A stretch of DNA of 64,000 bases from Maribacter algarum (ex Zhang et al. 2020) (GTDB lineage Bacteria; Bacteroidota; Bacteroidia; Flavobacteriales; Flavobacteriaceae), in the NCBI RefSeq assembly GCF_005885635.1, contig NZ_VATY01000001.1, positions 1,426,001 through 1,490,000 on the forward strand, in the 5' to 3' direction. The notes beneath the pieces are model-generated. The model did not search any database, was not told the origin of the DNA, and was given only the letters and a program-made list of their open reading frames with translations. Within the stretch, counting starts at the first letter, position 1, and every line of letters begins with the position of its first letter. Below, piece by piece: positions 1-9,427 of the stretch. A program made the position numbers and the translations under genes.

Positions 1-700
1 CAATCCAACCAATTCTTAACCCCGGCAAACCGTATGATTTTGACATAACACCTACGGAAACACCATTTTCATAGGCATCTGCAAAAGCAGGAATAGCATA
101 TTCAGGCTTATGCTCTAATTCTCTGTAGACTTCATCGCAAAATATGATACTATCATTTGCCCTTGCAATTTCAACGATTGCCTGTTGTTCTTCTTTTGAA
201 AAATGAAATCCAGTTGGATTATGAGGTGCGTTGAGGAAAATTGCCTTGGTTTTAGAGTTCACCATACTTTTTAATTTTTCAATATCGAAAGTGGGTTTGT
301 CACCTTTATATTTTACATTCCAGTGAGCAACCTTACAACCTATACTTTCAGGTACCGACTGTAATGATTGATAACAAGGCGATTGTACTATTACTTCATC
401 ATAAGGCTCAAGGTTTGCTTGTGCGAACAGAAAAATAGGCTCTTGAGCACCGGTACAAACCAAAAGATTTTCGGGATTTATAATCGCATAGATTGAAGCA
501 ATATCACGCCTTAAATCAGGATGTCCTTTTGATTCGGTATACCCCAACCAGAGATTATGAAACTTATCTTTGGCATCTTCCTCAAAAGAAAGCAAATTAT
601 TTATGGTCATAGCCTCTGAATCCGAATTACAAAGTGAATACCTTGCAGAAAATTCGTTGACGGTATAATATCGCTCTAGTTTGAATGGTTTTATTTTCAT
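1..700 (-). CDS. PLP-dependent class I/II aminotransferase (3' end missing)
   Basis: The frame is open from the ATG at 700 to the window edge, giving about 233 residues. It starts MKIKPFKLERYYTVNEF and shows the aspartate-aminotransferase fold in order: substrate loop LGYTESKGHPDLR, a G-A-Q-E phosphate-binding turn, N-A-P-H-N-P-T-G, D-E-V-Y, and the PLP-lysine motif SKSYGLPGLRIGW near residue 221. The C-terminal small domain lies outside the window. The overall pattern resembles the capreomycidine-synthase-like subgroup of fold-type I aminotransferases, but the substrate cannot be read from the sequence. It sits 82 bases upstream of a glycosyltransferase on the same strand, so it may belong to the surface-polysaccharide cluster or to an unrelated amino-acid pathway. 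Confidence 0.85.
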   Translation of the reverse strand, partial: MKIKPFKLERYYTVNEFSARYSLCNSDSEAMTINNLLSFEEDAKDKFHNLWLGYTESKGHPDLRRDIASIYAIINPENLLVCTGAQEPIFLFAQANLEPYDEVIVQSPCYQSLQSVPESIGCKVAHWNVKYKGDKPTFDIEKLKSMVNSKTKAIFLNAPHNPTGFHFSKEEQQAIVEIARANDSIIFCDEVYRELEHKPEYAIPAFADAYENGVSVGVMSKSYGLPGLRIGWI

Positions 701-782
701 GGAGATTGTTTTTAGACAAATGCGCAGCGTATTGTTTTAGGATAAATCTACATTTAAAGAATCGATCGATAGGAGCAATGTC

Positions 783-1724
783 TTATTCAATGTTAACCAC
801 TTTGGAAATGATATACAAGGGCCTACCTTTGACCTCATTAAATATTCGGCCCACATAAATACCGATTACCCCAAGCACCGTTAATACCAACCCGCCAACA
901 AACCAAATGGAGAAAACCGTTGTTGTAAAACCGGGCACTTTAATAAAGCCGAGATAAAATGATAAGACATTATAAATGGCAATTGCAAATGATAAGGCTG
1001 AAACTATAAAACCTAGGCTCGTTATCATTCGCAAAGGCTTATTGCTATTTGAAATAATAACGTCGCCCGCCAATTTAAAAAGGGTCGCAAAAGTATAAGA
1101 TGACCTTCCGTCAAAACGTTCCGAATGCTTAACATCAATAGCACAAGATTTGAAGCCTAGAAACTGAACTAAAGATGGAAAAGAACGCGCTCCTTCCCCC
1201 ATTTTGTTATATTCCTGAATTACTTTCGCTCTGTAAATACCAAAATTGGCAATGCTTCTATCAGTGTCCAAGCCACTAAGGTAATTATAGGCACGATAAA
1301 ACAAACCAGTGGTAACGCGCGTGGTGAACTTATCTTTTCGATCCGTTCTACGGGCAAGAACGATGTCCCAACCCTCTAACGCTTTGTTGTATAAATTTGG
1401 TATTTCATCTGGGCGGTCTTGAAGGTCACAGTCCATGACAACAACCCAATCTCCTTTTGCAAAATCCAACCCCGCCGATATCGCATAATGTTGACCAAAA
1501 TTACGGCTCAAGTGAACGCCTTTTACACGATAATCCTTTTCTGAGGCATCTTTTATCTTGGTCCATGAATTATCCGGAGAACAATCATTTACCAAGATAA
1601 TTTCAAAATCCGCCGTGAAGGGCTCTACTGCAGCTCTAATCTGCTTGACCAGCTCACCTACAATAGTCTCCGCTTTATAAACAGGAGAAACTATAGAGAT
1701 TAAAGGTTGGGTAGTGCTGTTCAT
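783..1724 (-). CDS. Family 2 glycosyltransferase, polyprenyl-phosphate sugar type
   Basis: This 313-residue protein has an N-terminal GT-A domain: the start motif SIVSPVYKAE, the acidic NDCSPDNSW and DCDLQDRPDE motifs that bind nucleotide-sugar and metal, and an LARRTDRKDK segment. Two hydrophobic helices follow at about residues 235-255 and 268-292. This is the architecture of DPM1/GtrB/ArnC-type enzymes, which transfer a sugar from a nucleotide donor to undecaprenyl phosphate on the inner face of the cytoplasmic membrane. The lipid-linked sugar is then used by a GT-C transferase, and the polytopic protein at 4569-6311 is a possible partner. The acceptor and sugar are unknown. Confidence 0.88.
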   Translation of the reverse strand: MNSTTQPLISIVSPVYKAETIVGELVKQIRAAVEPFTADFEIILVNDCSPDNSWTKIKDASEKDYRVKGVHLSRNFGQHYAISAGLDFAKGDWVVVMDCDLQDRPDEIPNLYNKALEGWDIVLARRTDRKDKFTTRVTTGLFYRAYNYLSGLDTDRSIANFGIYRAKVIQEYNKMGEGARSFPSLVQFLGFKSCAIDVKHSERFDGRSSYTFATLFKLAGDVIISNSNKPLRMITSLGFIVSALSFAIAIYNVLSFYLGFIKVPGFTTTVFSIWFVGGLVLTVLGVIGIYVGRIFNEVKGRPLYIISKVVNIE

Positions 1725-1753
1725 ATTAGTTTTCTTATGCCGAAGCTAGATAG

Positions 1754-2527
1754 TTATAATGATAAGGGTGTGAATTTGATGAGTTTTGATTGTAATTCTT
1801 TCATAAATGCGACTTCATTTTCAGACCTTCTCTTCGTATAGGTTCTATCCACAATGTTGAAATAGGATATCTTCTCTGGGTTCTCAATTTCATCTCGACT
1901 CTCAATTAATTTAATATCACTTGAGATACGAAACTGAGACATCAACCCCCTTTTTTGTTCTATTGTCAAAGGTGTGAACTGTGGTTTGATTTTGTCCGTG
2001 AGGTCCTTAGCCGGGGAACCTCCATATATATGATTTTCTTTCATATCGTTGGTGACCACACTTCCCACAAGCGCCATTGACTTATCCTCAGCAACAATAG
2101 GAGAGACAATACAGTGGCCAACAAACCAGACATCTTTCCCAACCGTCAATGGATTTGAACTTTCGTAATTACAGCCCTCCAGAGGATCGCCATATCGAAT
2201 GTGGCTCCACAATTGAGAATAGGCGCCAATACCGCAATTATCGCCTATTGTAGTTCCGCCAATGCTGTCAATCAAAGATCCTTGACCGATCCATGCATTA
2301 TGCCCGATGCTTAAAGGTTTGTATCCATGAAAATTTGTATGATGGTGTACTTTACAATAGTCGCCGATTCTGAAATCATCGACCAGTATTTGAACATGGT
2401 CACCTATATAAGTGTTATCACCGATGTAGACTCTTTTTGCTTTTCCGTTGGCGCCTCGAATGCTAGCGGAGGGGGATATAACTACGTTTTCACCCAATTC
2501 AATTTCATCCGCTTCTATATTGTTCAT
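1754..2527 (-). CDS. Left-handed beta-helix acyltransferase-like protein
   Basis: The protein has repeated hexapeptides (for example IGENVVI-, IGDNTYIG-, IGDYCKV-, IGHNAWIG- and IGDNCGIG-like units) over roughly residues 10-175, the left-handed beta-helix of the LpxA/NeuD/antibiotic acetyltransferase superfamily. The AYSQLWSH segment supplies a histidine in a position typical of these enzymes, and GSVVTNDM...IYGGSPAK is the usual closing coil. A C-terminal extension of about 75 residues is not hexapeptide. I chose the ATG at 2527 (257 aa); a TTG at 2557 would add ten residues. Placement among sugar genes suggests O- or N-acylation of a glycan, but the acyl donor and target are unknown. Confidence 0.8.
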   Translation of the reverse strand: MNNIEADEIELGENVVISPSASIRGANGKAKRVYIGDNTYIGDHVQILVDDFRIGDYCKVHHHTNFHGYKPLSIGHNAWIGQGSLIDSIGGTTIGDNCGIGAYSQLWSHIRYGDPLEGCNYESSNPLTVGKDVWFVGHCIVSPIVAEDKSMALVGSVVTNDMKENHIYGGSPAKDLTDKIKPQFTPLTIEQKRGLMSQFRISSDIKLIESRDEIENPEKISYFNIVDRTYTKRRSENEVAFMKELQSKLIKFTPLSL

Positions 2528-2620
2528 GTATAAGTAATAATCCGTGTTTACGCGCAATTTATTAAAAAACTAGGCATAACGGTACCTTTAATAGTGGATA
2601 AATAATACTGAAAGAAAGAA

Positions 2621-4285
2621 TTAATTCAAATTCGCCTTGAACCAATCGATTAAGGGTTGATTAACATTAGAAGGGTCGGGCAAGCCGCCACCCAAATAAA
2701 GCCCGAAGGCATCTTCATGATAGGCGTGATAGGTAAAATGAATGTTATTCTGTTTCAGAATATCAACCATGTCGGCTACCCAAACCAAACCGCCCTTATT
2801 ATTTTCAAAACAAGGCGTACCTGCCCCAAACTCGCCCATGTAAAGTACCGCATTTCGTGCCGCTGCCCATTCCGCAATGTTGCCTAAGAAGTTTTCTAAA
2901 AAGGCTTTGTTCCGTTTAAGTAAAGGACCATCCACCTTATAAAAATCCAACCGTATTTTTCCACCATCTGCACCCATAATATTTTCACCTTTCATCCAAC
3001 CACTGATTTGATACGAATACCCTTTTTTTACTTCAAATCGTCCCTCGTAGAAACTTAGATTGCTATCCCCAGTGGTACCTTGAATATAAAGACTACTTGT
3101 ATCATTATGGCCTTCTATGGTTGAGAGCCCTTGGCTTCCTGAGCCGTTTAAGCTCCAAAAGTTCCAGCCATCTAGACTATTGAGATTGGCTTGGTAAACA
3201 TCACGAACAAAATTACCATCCGAATCAAATTCTTTGACTACAATATCGTCAAAATAAGCACGTCCACCCACATCTGCTGCTATCAAGGCAGGAACACCCA
3301 ATGCAATTTCAGTATCGCTTACCGTGTATTGTACCCCTTCAAAGAAAGTCCAGTCTGTATTACCCGCTGGTAGACTCGGGTTATCAAAAGTAGCGGTGTA
3401 CCATTCTGAGTTATCCACCTCGATGAGGTCTTCGTCAGGGTATTTTCCACCATCCCCTAAACCTGCAAATTCTAAAAGCTGATGTGAATAGAAAAAAGGC
3501 TCATAACCATGGAACTCGTAAATCAGATTTTCTCCACTTACGACGGGAAAGTTAAAATTCTCGTCTTTTGTAAAATTTCCCTGTACGTAAATCGCCTGTT
3601 CAATAAAAATAATGTGGTTTTTATTGACCTCTCTAATATCGTCGATAAGACGTTGGGCCAAAATATTCCACTGGCTCATAGATTGAGAAGGCACTGGCTC
3701 ATTGACAGGTCCGAAACCGGCAATCTGAACCTCATCTTTATAACGTTTGGCAATTTCCTTCCAAAGCGCCGCCAACCTGTTTTGGTTTTCTACATTGTCC
3801 CAAAGCGCATTTCCTTCACCTTGCGACTGATAACCTCCTTGAGGCGCATGCATATTAAGAACCAAATAAATACCATGTTTTTTCGCCCACTCGATATTTT
3901 GGTCGAGCCAATCCCAACCTGATTGTTTAAAGACATAGGGGTTGGTATCATCTTCAAAATAGCGGTAGTTCATGTAAAACCGAATAGCGTTCATACCCAT
4001 ATCTGCAACACGCTGATAGTCAATTTCGGAATGATGCGGTTCTATGTTATTGAACCATATGAAATTATTGAAGGCAACCCCCTGCAAATAAACTGGATTT
4101 TGGTCGGCATCTACTAATTGCGTACCATTTAACTGAAGTAAAAGATTTTCTGTATTTTCTTCTCCTTGATCTAAGGATTCATCAATAACGGGATCTGGCA
4201 TTTGGTTTGACGGAGGTGCATCGTCATTATTGCTACAGGAAATAAAAAATAGAAAGAGGCAACTATACAAAAAGCTGAATTTCAT
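2621..4285 (-). CDS. GH5-family glycoside hydrolase lipoprotein with inserted module
   Basis: This is a 554-residue exported lipoprotein (lipobox FISC, Cys17, then a D/E-rich linker). The GH5 (beta/alpha)8 barrel starts near residue 50. The acid/base glutamate is E196 in FGPVNEP and the nucleophile is E485 in YMGEFG. H259 in YEFHGY fits the conserved active-site His. Between them, about residues 283-452 form an extra beta-rich segment (DNPSLPAGNTDWTF..., GRAYFDDIVV, a repeated FYEGRF/FFEGV theme) that looks like a carbohydrate-binding module inserted into the barrel. It would cut beta-1,4-glucans, mannans or similar polymers at the cell surface; the exact substrate is not readable. Confidence 0.85.
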   Translation of the reverse strand: MKFSFLYSCLFLFFISCSNNDDAPPSNQMPDPVIDESLDQGEENTENLLLQLNGTQLVDADQNPVYLQGVAFNNFIWFNNIEPHHSEIDYQRVADMGMNAIRFYMNYRYFEDDTNPYVFKQSGWDWLDQNIEWAKKHGIYLVLNMHAPQGGYQSQGEGNALWDNVENQNRLAALWKEIAKRYKDEVQIAGFGPVNEPVPSQSMSQWNILAQRLIDDIREVNKNHIIFIEQAIYVQGNFTKDENFNFPVVSGENLIYEFHGYEPFFYSHQLLEFAGLGDGGKYPDEDLIEVDNSEWYTATFDNPSLPAGNTDWTFFEGVQYTVSDTEIALGVPALIAADVGGRAYFDDIVVKEFDSDGNFVRDVYQANLNSLDGWNFWSLNGSGSQGLSTIEGHNDTSSLYIQGTTGDSNLSFYEGRFEVKKGYSYQISGWMKGENIMGADGGKIRLDFYKVDGPLLKRNKAFLENFLGNIAEWAAARNAVLYMGEFGAGTPCFENNKGGLVWVADMVDILKQNNIHFTYHAYHEDAFGLYLGGGLPDPSNVNQPLIDWFKANLN

Positions 4286-4358
4286 AGCAGGAACTTTTAT
4301 TTAAATATACGGAAACAGGCTTACACATGAATTTTGAAGTATAAAAATGACACATTTG

Positions 4359-4384
4359 AAAAACCGACCTCAGAGTCGGTTTTT
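4359..4384 (-). terminator. Rho-independent terminator
   Basis: A perfect 10-bp inverted repeat (arms 4359-4368 and 4375-4384) encloses a 6-base loop. The outer part of each arm is a run of five A or T, so an RNA read on the minus strand ends in a U-tract. It lies 185 bases downstream of the stop of the gene at 4569-6311 and probably ends that transcript; by symmetry it could act in both directions. Confidence 0.6.
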
Positions 4385-4568
4385 AGTTTACAAAGAGGAA
4401 TGCAAAAAAGCGAAACCTCCCTAAAAGAGTAGGTTTTATCGACGAAAGACCGGTTTAAAATATATTCCTCTGTTGAATGGAATAACCTTTAAACCAGATA
4501 GTCTGTAAAAAACTAGTTTTGATGGGTGCCAATTCTATGAATATCATGTTTAGGTGAGAAAAACCCAA

Positions 4569-6311
4569 CTATTTAGATACGTGTTGATACACCTCTAAAG
4601 TGATGTTGGTATTGTTTCGTGGATAAAAACACTCGAAGCTTTTGATTTTTAAATAATCTGCCTTGAAATCGATGCCTTTCTCTGCAAAACATGATATTAC
4701 TTTTTCCGTCAACGGAAATTTTTCAGGTATCATAAAAAGGATGTTGTCAGACGTAATCTGAGATTTGGTAATAATTAAACATATTTTTTCGTCATCTGAC
4801 TCATTGAACCACTCCAAGGAATATGGTTTTTTATCCAACAAAAGATTTACTCCCATCATGCCAGAATAAGTGAAAATATATTCTGAATCAATGGTTTTTA
4901 AAGATTTTAGGTTTTCGGAAAGTTCAAAAACAGCTGTGTCTACTTTCAAGTTGTTCAGTGCATCTACCCCGTAGAGCTTATTTTTGTTCCCATCTAAGGG
5001 AGATAATCTATAGGGCCGTAGAACTGTACCTGAAATAACTTGCGAAGTGGCGATTAGCATCATAATACCCAATATAATATAGGTATACCATGTAGCTTTG
5101 GAGCTTTGGATTACATAGTAAATCAATAAGAAAACAAATACTCCATAAAAAAGAATTTGAGCTGAGAGTCCATTGTTGGTGCCTATAGACCCGGCAACGG
5201 GAACACTCAATAACCCCAAAAGAAATATAAAATTGATTTTTTCAGATTCAATGTTTTGATTTAACAATACGAAGACGAAACCAAAAATGAATGGAATCAA
5301 CATATGATATCTATACTGAATCCCTCCTTTCCAGTATTCGTTATGAACGATAAATACCAAAAGAATTATTATGCCTAGTATCTTAAATAACTTGATAGGC
5401 CACGTAAATGTTTCGTCTTTACTTTTCCTCGAATAAACCTTGGCGAAAATGTAGAGAATTAAAATGCTCAAAACCGGAAACAGCAGTTTTAAAAAGACCA
5501 TTTCGGCATTGGTATAGTATTTATTCCACAAATAGGAAAATGTATGTGTCGAGTCGGTATTCGCCAGACCAAACAATTGTTGCAAATGCGTATCCACTGT
5601 TTCAGGGATGGGTCCTACACCGCGACTTACAAAAATCAACATACCCAGTATACCCAGAACAAAGGTTATAATAGAACCAGGACTAAGTTTTGGTATTCGT
5701 TTTTTTTGAGAATTTTGGATGTAGCGCCAATACAATTCTCCAAACAAAACCAGCGGAAGCAATATCAAGTTGGTCGCTTTTATAAAAAACAAGAGTACAA
5801 ATAAGCCTCCGAGTATGGCCCAACAGAGATTTTGGGCTTGCTTCTTTGATTTTAGGTTTAGTAACCAAAAGCCAATAACACAGGCTATTAAAATGGAAGA
5901 CATTGTATTATAAGATAAGGCCATTGGCGTCCAAGTATAACTCAACAGCATCCCGCTGAGAATTACATTGAAAAGGATAAACCTTCCGGGCCAGCTTGCC
6001 GGCGCCTTGTGTTTTGCAATACCGATATACAAAACAAGAGAAGCAAGCAGTGTTAAAAAAAGCCGCAGTAAACGCACTCCTGTTAAGCTAAGGTCTAAGA
6101 AAGAAAAAAATCGTCCGTAAATGAGATGAAAAGAAGCAGCTGATAAATCTGGAGAAGAATTAAAATACCGATATCCCAAATAGTAAAAGCTTTCATCACT
6201 CAGCTCCAAACCTCGATAACTGGCCCATACAATTACGCCTACGGCACTTAAGTTGAACAATCCAAGGAGAATGGAAAAAACAAGATTTGGCGTTTTATTT
6301 GGCATATGCAC
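4569..6311 (-). CDS. Polytopic membrane protein, GT-C glycosyltransferase-like
   Basis: This 580-residue protein has about 11-12 hydrophobic segments and a soluble C-terminal tail of roughly 130 residues. The first periplasmic loop carries D39-E40 (in GLELSDESFYYLGYR). An acidic pair in this position is typical of GT-C transferases that use polyprenyl-phosphate sugars as donors (PMT/ArnT/GT39/GT83 groups). No strong family match can be claimed beyond that. The frame opens with GTG at 6311, which overlaps the TAG stop of the upstream wecE-like gene by one base; an ATG at 6305 is an equally good start (578 aa). The close coupling suggests joint expression. Its donor may be made by the GT2 enzyme at 783-1724. 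Confidence 0.65.
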   Translation of the reverse strand: MHMPNKTPNLVFSILLGLFNLSAVGVIVWASYRGLELSDESFYYLGYRYFNSSPDLSAASFHLIYGRFFSFLDLSLTGVRLLRLFLTLLASLVLYIGIAKHKAPASWPGRFILFNVILSGMLLSYTWTPMALSYNTMSSILIACVIGFWLLNLKSKKQAQNLCWAILGGLFVLLFFIKATNLILLPLVLFGELYWRYIQNSQKKRIPKLSPGSIITFVLGILGMLIFVSRGVGPIPETVDTHLQQLFGLANTDSTHTFSYLWNKYYTNAEMVFLKLLFPVLSILILYIFAKVYSRKSKDETFTWPIKLFKILGIIILLVFIVHNEYWKGGIQYRYHMLIPFIFGFVFVLLNQNIESEKINFIFLLGLLSVPVAGSIGTNNGLSAQILFYGVFVFLLIYYVIQSSKATWYTYIILGIMMLIATSQVISGTVLRPYRLSPLDGNKNKLYGVDALNNLKVDTAVFELSENLKSLKTIDSEYIFTYSGMMGVNLLLDKKPYSLEWFNESDDEKICLIITKSQITSDNILFMIPEKFPLTEKVISCFAEKGIDFKADYLKIKSFECFYPRNNTNITLEVYQHVSK

Positions 6312-7441
6312 TAACTAATGAAATAGTTTTTGCTGATTTCAATTACTTCGGTTTGCTCCTCTGCAGAAAGGGAATAAAAGAAGGGGAGACGTACAATACA
6401 ATCTGCAAACCGATTGCTGTTTTTTAATACTCTTCCATCGTGCTTTTCCGCAAAAAACGGACTTTTATGTAAGGATAAGTAGTGAAATACAGAAAGGATG
6501 CTTTTTTCCTTAAGCGTTGTGATCAATCCGTCTCTTTGGGCTTTATCGGAACAAACCAAATAGAACATATGTGCATTGTTCGTCGCAAAATCAGGAATTA
6601 CAGGAAGTGCGAAGGTCATTTTATCCTGTAGCTCCGAAAAGGACCCCAAATAGGTATTCCAAATACGCTTTCTAACTTCTTGGATTGTATCAAGATTTTC
6701 AAGTTGCGCAAATAGAAAAGCTGCGATCACTTCGGATGGCAGAAATGAAGAACCAATATCCACCCAAGAATATTTTTTAACTTCTCCTCTAAAAAAAGAG
6801 GAGCGGTTCGTGCCTTTTTCCCAAATAATTTCAGCGCGCCCAAGAAACCTATCATCATTGACAGCTAGCATTCCTCCTTCACCACTAATGATGTTCTTTG
6901 TTTCATGAAAAGAAAAAGTGCCAAGGTGACCAATTCCGCCTAAGGGCTTGCCTTTGTAAAAAGAATCAATGGCCTGAGCAGCATCCTCTATTACAAAAAG
7001 GGAGTTTTGATTTGCTATTTCCATAATAGGATCCATATCACAAGCAACACCTGCGTAATGAACAACTACAATTGCCTTCGTCTTACGAGTTATTAACTTT
7101 TCAAGTTGATTAGGATCTAAATTGGGGTTGTCAAGGCAACTATCGGCAAAAACGATTTTAGCTCCTCTTAGCACAAAAGCATTGGCTGTAGAAACGAATG
7201 TAAAAGATGGAACAATGACTTCATCCCCAGGCTTTATATCAATGAGAATGGCAGCCATTTCCAAAGCATCTGTGCACGAAGTGGTGAGCAAACACTTTTT
7301 GAAACCGTAACGCTGTTCAAAAAATCCTTGACACTTTTTGGTGAAATCACCGTTCCCAGAAATTTTCCCTGAAAGTACGGCCTGCTCGATATAAAGGGTT
7401 TCCATTCCTGTTAGAAATGGTTTGTTAAACGGTATTTTCAT
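6311..7441 (-). CDS. wecE: dTDP-4-amino-4,6-dideoxygalactose transaminase (WecE/RffA type)
   Basis: This is a DegT/DnrJ/EryC1/StrS aminotransferase of 376 residues, the length usual for WecE. It contains NKPFLTGMETLYIEQA at the N-terminus, the SCTDALE cofactor-phosphate motif, PSFTFVSTANAF, the VIEDAAQ motif that stacks on PLP, and the PLP-lysine K182 in TFSFHETKN. The HETKN sequence is characteristic of the WecE/RffA subgroup. The enzyme uses glutamate to aminate dTDP-4-keto-6-deoxy-glucose, giving dTDP-fucosamine-type sugar for surface glycans. It is the first gene of a minus-strand pair with the GT-C-like membrane protein. No dTDP-sugar synthesis genes (rmlA/B) are in this window. Confidence 0.85.
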   Translation of the reverse strand: MKIPFNKPFLTGMETLYIEQAVLSGKISGNGDFTKKCQGFFEQRYGFKKCLLTTSCTDALEMAAILIDIKPGDEVIVPSFTFVSTANAFVLRGAKIVFADSCLDNPNLDPNQLEKLITRKTKAIVVVHYAGVACDMDPIMEIANQNSLFVIEDAAQAIDSFYKGKPLGGIGHLGTFSFHETKNIISGEGGMLAVNDDRFLGRAEIIWEKGTNRSSFFRGEVKKYSWVDIGSSFLPSEVIAAFLFAQLENLDTIQEVRKRIWNTYLGSFSELQDKMTFALPVIPDFATNNAHMFYLVCSDKAQRDGLITTLKEKSILSVFHYLSLHKSPFFAEKHDGRVLKNSNRFADCIVRLPFFYSLSAEEQTEVIEISKNYFIS

Positions 7442-7663
7442 AAAAAGTGCATTACTCCCTTCCTACGAAAATACTGCTTTCATCGGATTCATTTTCAGAG
7501 TAAGTGTTTTTATTCCTGTATTTCCATTTTGGAGGTGTAGGGTAGAGATGATTGTATTGAAAAACAATAAGGAGCGATGCTTATTGAAATATTTAACACG
7601 ATTTTGATTGTCAAGCTAAAAAAATGCTCAAAAAAAGAACTAATTTTCCACAAGAATTGATAA

Positions 7664-8860
7664 ATGAGTAAGATGAAACGTATGAAAAAATTCTTCACCT
7701 TTGTGCTTATAATCGTATTTTTTGGTGCTTGTGCTGAAAAGCAAAACAAGGAGGCATTGGTTAACGAGATTTTAGCCATAAAAACAAAATTCGCCCCAGA
7801 CAAAAGAGTGGCCCTTTTCGATATTTCCGCAGCACAAGAAGGGGGTGCAATGGTATTGAAAGGTGAAACCAACCTTCCGGATGCGGTTAACGCACTTATG
7901 GAAAAACTGAATGCGGAAAACATTGCTTTTGTTGATAGTATTCAGCTCCTACCTTCAAAAGAAACGCAGGGTAAAACTTACGGATTAATTAATAATTCGG
8001 TTTCGAATCTCAGAAGTAATCCTAAACATTCCGGAGAACTAGCAACACAGGCTACTTTGGGCACTCCGGTAAAAATATATAAAACGGAAGGTGATTGGTA
8101 TTACATTCAAACACCGGACAAATACCTCTCTTGGGTTGATGGAGGCGGAATAGTTTCGCTAACCGATGAAGACTACAAAGCATGGAAATCCTCCGAAAAA
8201 GTCATTTATACCAAAACTTACGGACATTCCTATATAAAGCCCGATGCAGATTCGCAAGTAGTAACCGACTTGGTTGCTGGTGGAATTTTGGAGTTTTTGA
8301 ATGAGCAAGATGATTATTACGCTGTGAAGTACCCCGATGGTAGAATCGGATATGTCAGTAAGAAGGAATCACAGCCCTATGCGCAATGGATAGCCACTAT
8401 GAATCCATCCGGGGAATCATTGCTGAAAACCTCAAAGACCCTAATGGGAGTACCGTACTTATGGGGAGGCACCTCTAGCAAAGGAATGGATTGCAGTGGC
8501 TTCACTAAAACCATCTATTTCTTAAATGGGATGGTAATTCCAAGAGATGCTTCTCAACAAGTTCACACTGGAAAACAAATCGATGAAAACCGAAGCTTCG
8601 AAAATTTAGAAAAAGGGGATTTGTTATTCTTCGGTAGAAAAGCAACAGACTCTGCAAAGGAAAGGGTTGTACATGTGGGTATGTGGATTGGTAACAACGA
8701 ATTTATTCATGCTTCAAACCAAGTACGTGTGAGCAGTATAGATCGAAATGCTGAGAATTTTGACGAATTCAACCTGAATCGATATTTACGCTCCAAACGT
8801 ATTTTAAAAGAAGAAGACAAAGATTTGATTGATTTGAAACAGACCTCTGTATTTAAATAA
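7664..8860 (+). CDS. SH3b / NlpC-P60 (C40) cell-wall peptidase lipoprotein
   Basis: This 398-residue lipoprotein has lipobox FGAC (Cys23). Residues 105-235 contain two SH3b-like segments (SVSNLRSNPKHSGELATQA and a second around 185-232). The C-terminal NlpC/P60 domain spans about 250-375, with catalytic Cys277 in MDCSGFT, His337 in VVHVGMW and His349 in EFIHAS. This is the domain order of Bacteroidota gamma-D-glutamyl-L-diamino-acid endopeptidases that act on peptidoglycan stem peptides (YkfC-like). The start at 7664 is followed by two further in-frame ATGs (7673, 7682), any of which gives a usable signal peptide. The next + gene starts six bases after its stop. Confidence 0.88.
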   Translation: MSKMKRMKKFFTFVLIIVFFGACAEKQNKEALVNEILAIKTKFAPDKRVALFDISAAQEGGAMVLKGETNLPDAVNALMEKLNAENIAFVDSIQLLPSKETQGKTYGLINNSVSNLRSNPKHSGELATQATLGTPVKIYKTEGDWYYIQTPDKYLSWVDGGGIVSLTDEDYKAWKSSEKVIYTKTYGHSYIKPDADSQVVTDLVAGGILEFLNEQDDYYAVKYPDGRIGYVSKKESQPYAQWIATMNPSGESLLKTSKTLMGVPYLWGGTSSKGMDCSGFTKTIYFLNGMVIPRDASQQVHTGKQIDENRSFENLEKGDLLFFGRKATDSAKERVVHVGMWIGNNEFIHASNQVRVSSIDRNAENFDEFNLNRYLRSKRILKEEDKDLIDLKQTSVFK

Positions 8861-8866
8861 AAGATT

Positions 8867-9418
8867 ATGAAAAAAACAGTCTTTGCGCTATTCATGCTGA
8901 TAAATTCGGGTATCTCTGCCCAATATGAAATGAAACCCGCCGAAGGCTACACTCATGATATAGGACTAGTAGTTGCCATGTTAGAAGATTTAAAGAATAG
9001 AATTACAGCTGAGGTGAAAGATTTAAGCCAAAGTGAAACCGACTTTCTATTCGATGAAAAGGCGAATAGCATTGGCTCTTTATTGATGCATCTGGTAGCT
9101 ACAGAGGCATATTATCAAATAGAGACATTGGAAGGGCGAAAATTGACTGAAGAGGAAGAAAAACGCTGGGGTATTGGAGGAGAGTTGAACGAGGAATCAA
9201 AGAAAAAGCTTCAGGAAAAACCTATTAAGCACTACTTAAATCTTTGGGATGAAGTTAGACAAAAAACCTTGGCAGGACTCAAAACCAAAGATGATACTTG
9301 GTTTGCCTCTGAAATCGACGAAGGCTTAAACTATCATTGGGTGTGGTACCACGTGATGGAACATCAAGCCAATCATATGGGACAAATTGCTTTGGTAAAA
9401 AACAGATTGCTAAAATAA
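8867..9418 (+). CDS. Secreted DinB/YfiT-family protein
   Basis: This 183-residue protein has a clear signal peptide ending in GISAQ. The mature part is a four-helix DinB-type bundle with the three expected metal-ligand histidines: one in SLLMHLVATEAYY, and two in the HVMEHQANHMGQ segment. DinB/YfiT proteins are metal-dependent, and many act as thiol transferases or have no known reaction. Export to the periplasm is less usual for the family. It starts 6 bases after the peptidase gene, so the two are probably co-transcribed. A second secreted DinB protein is at 23508. Confidence 0.8.
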   Translation: MKKTVFALFMLINSGISAQYEMKPAEGYTHDIGLVVAMLEDLKNRITAEVKDLSQSETDFLFDEKANSIGSLLMHLVATEAYYQIETLEGRKLTEEEEKRWGIGGELNEESKKKLQEKPIKHYLNLWDEVRQKTLAGLKTKDDTWFASEIDEGLNYHWVWYHVMEHQANHMGQIALVKNRLLK

Positions 9419-9427
9419 TTCAGTTTT

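Noticed and set aside
7442-7663. 222-base gap between wecE and the NlpC gene
   Set aside because: Only near-matches to promoter boxes are seen; nothing is firm enough to list.
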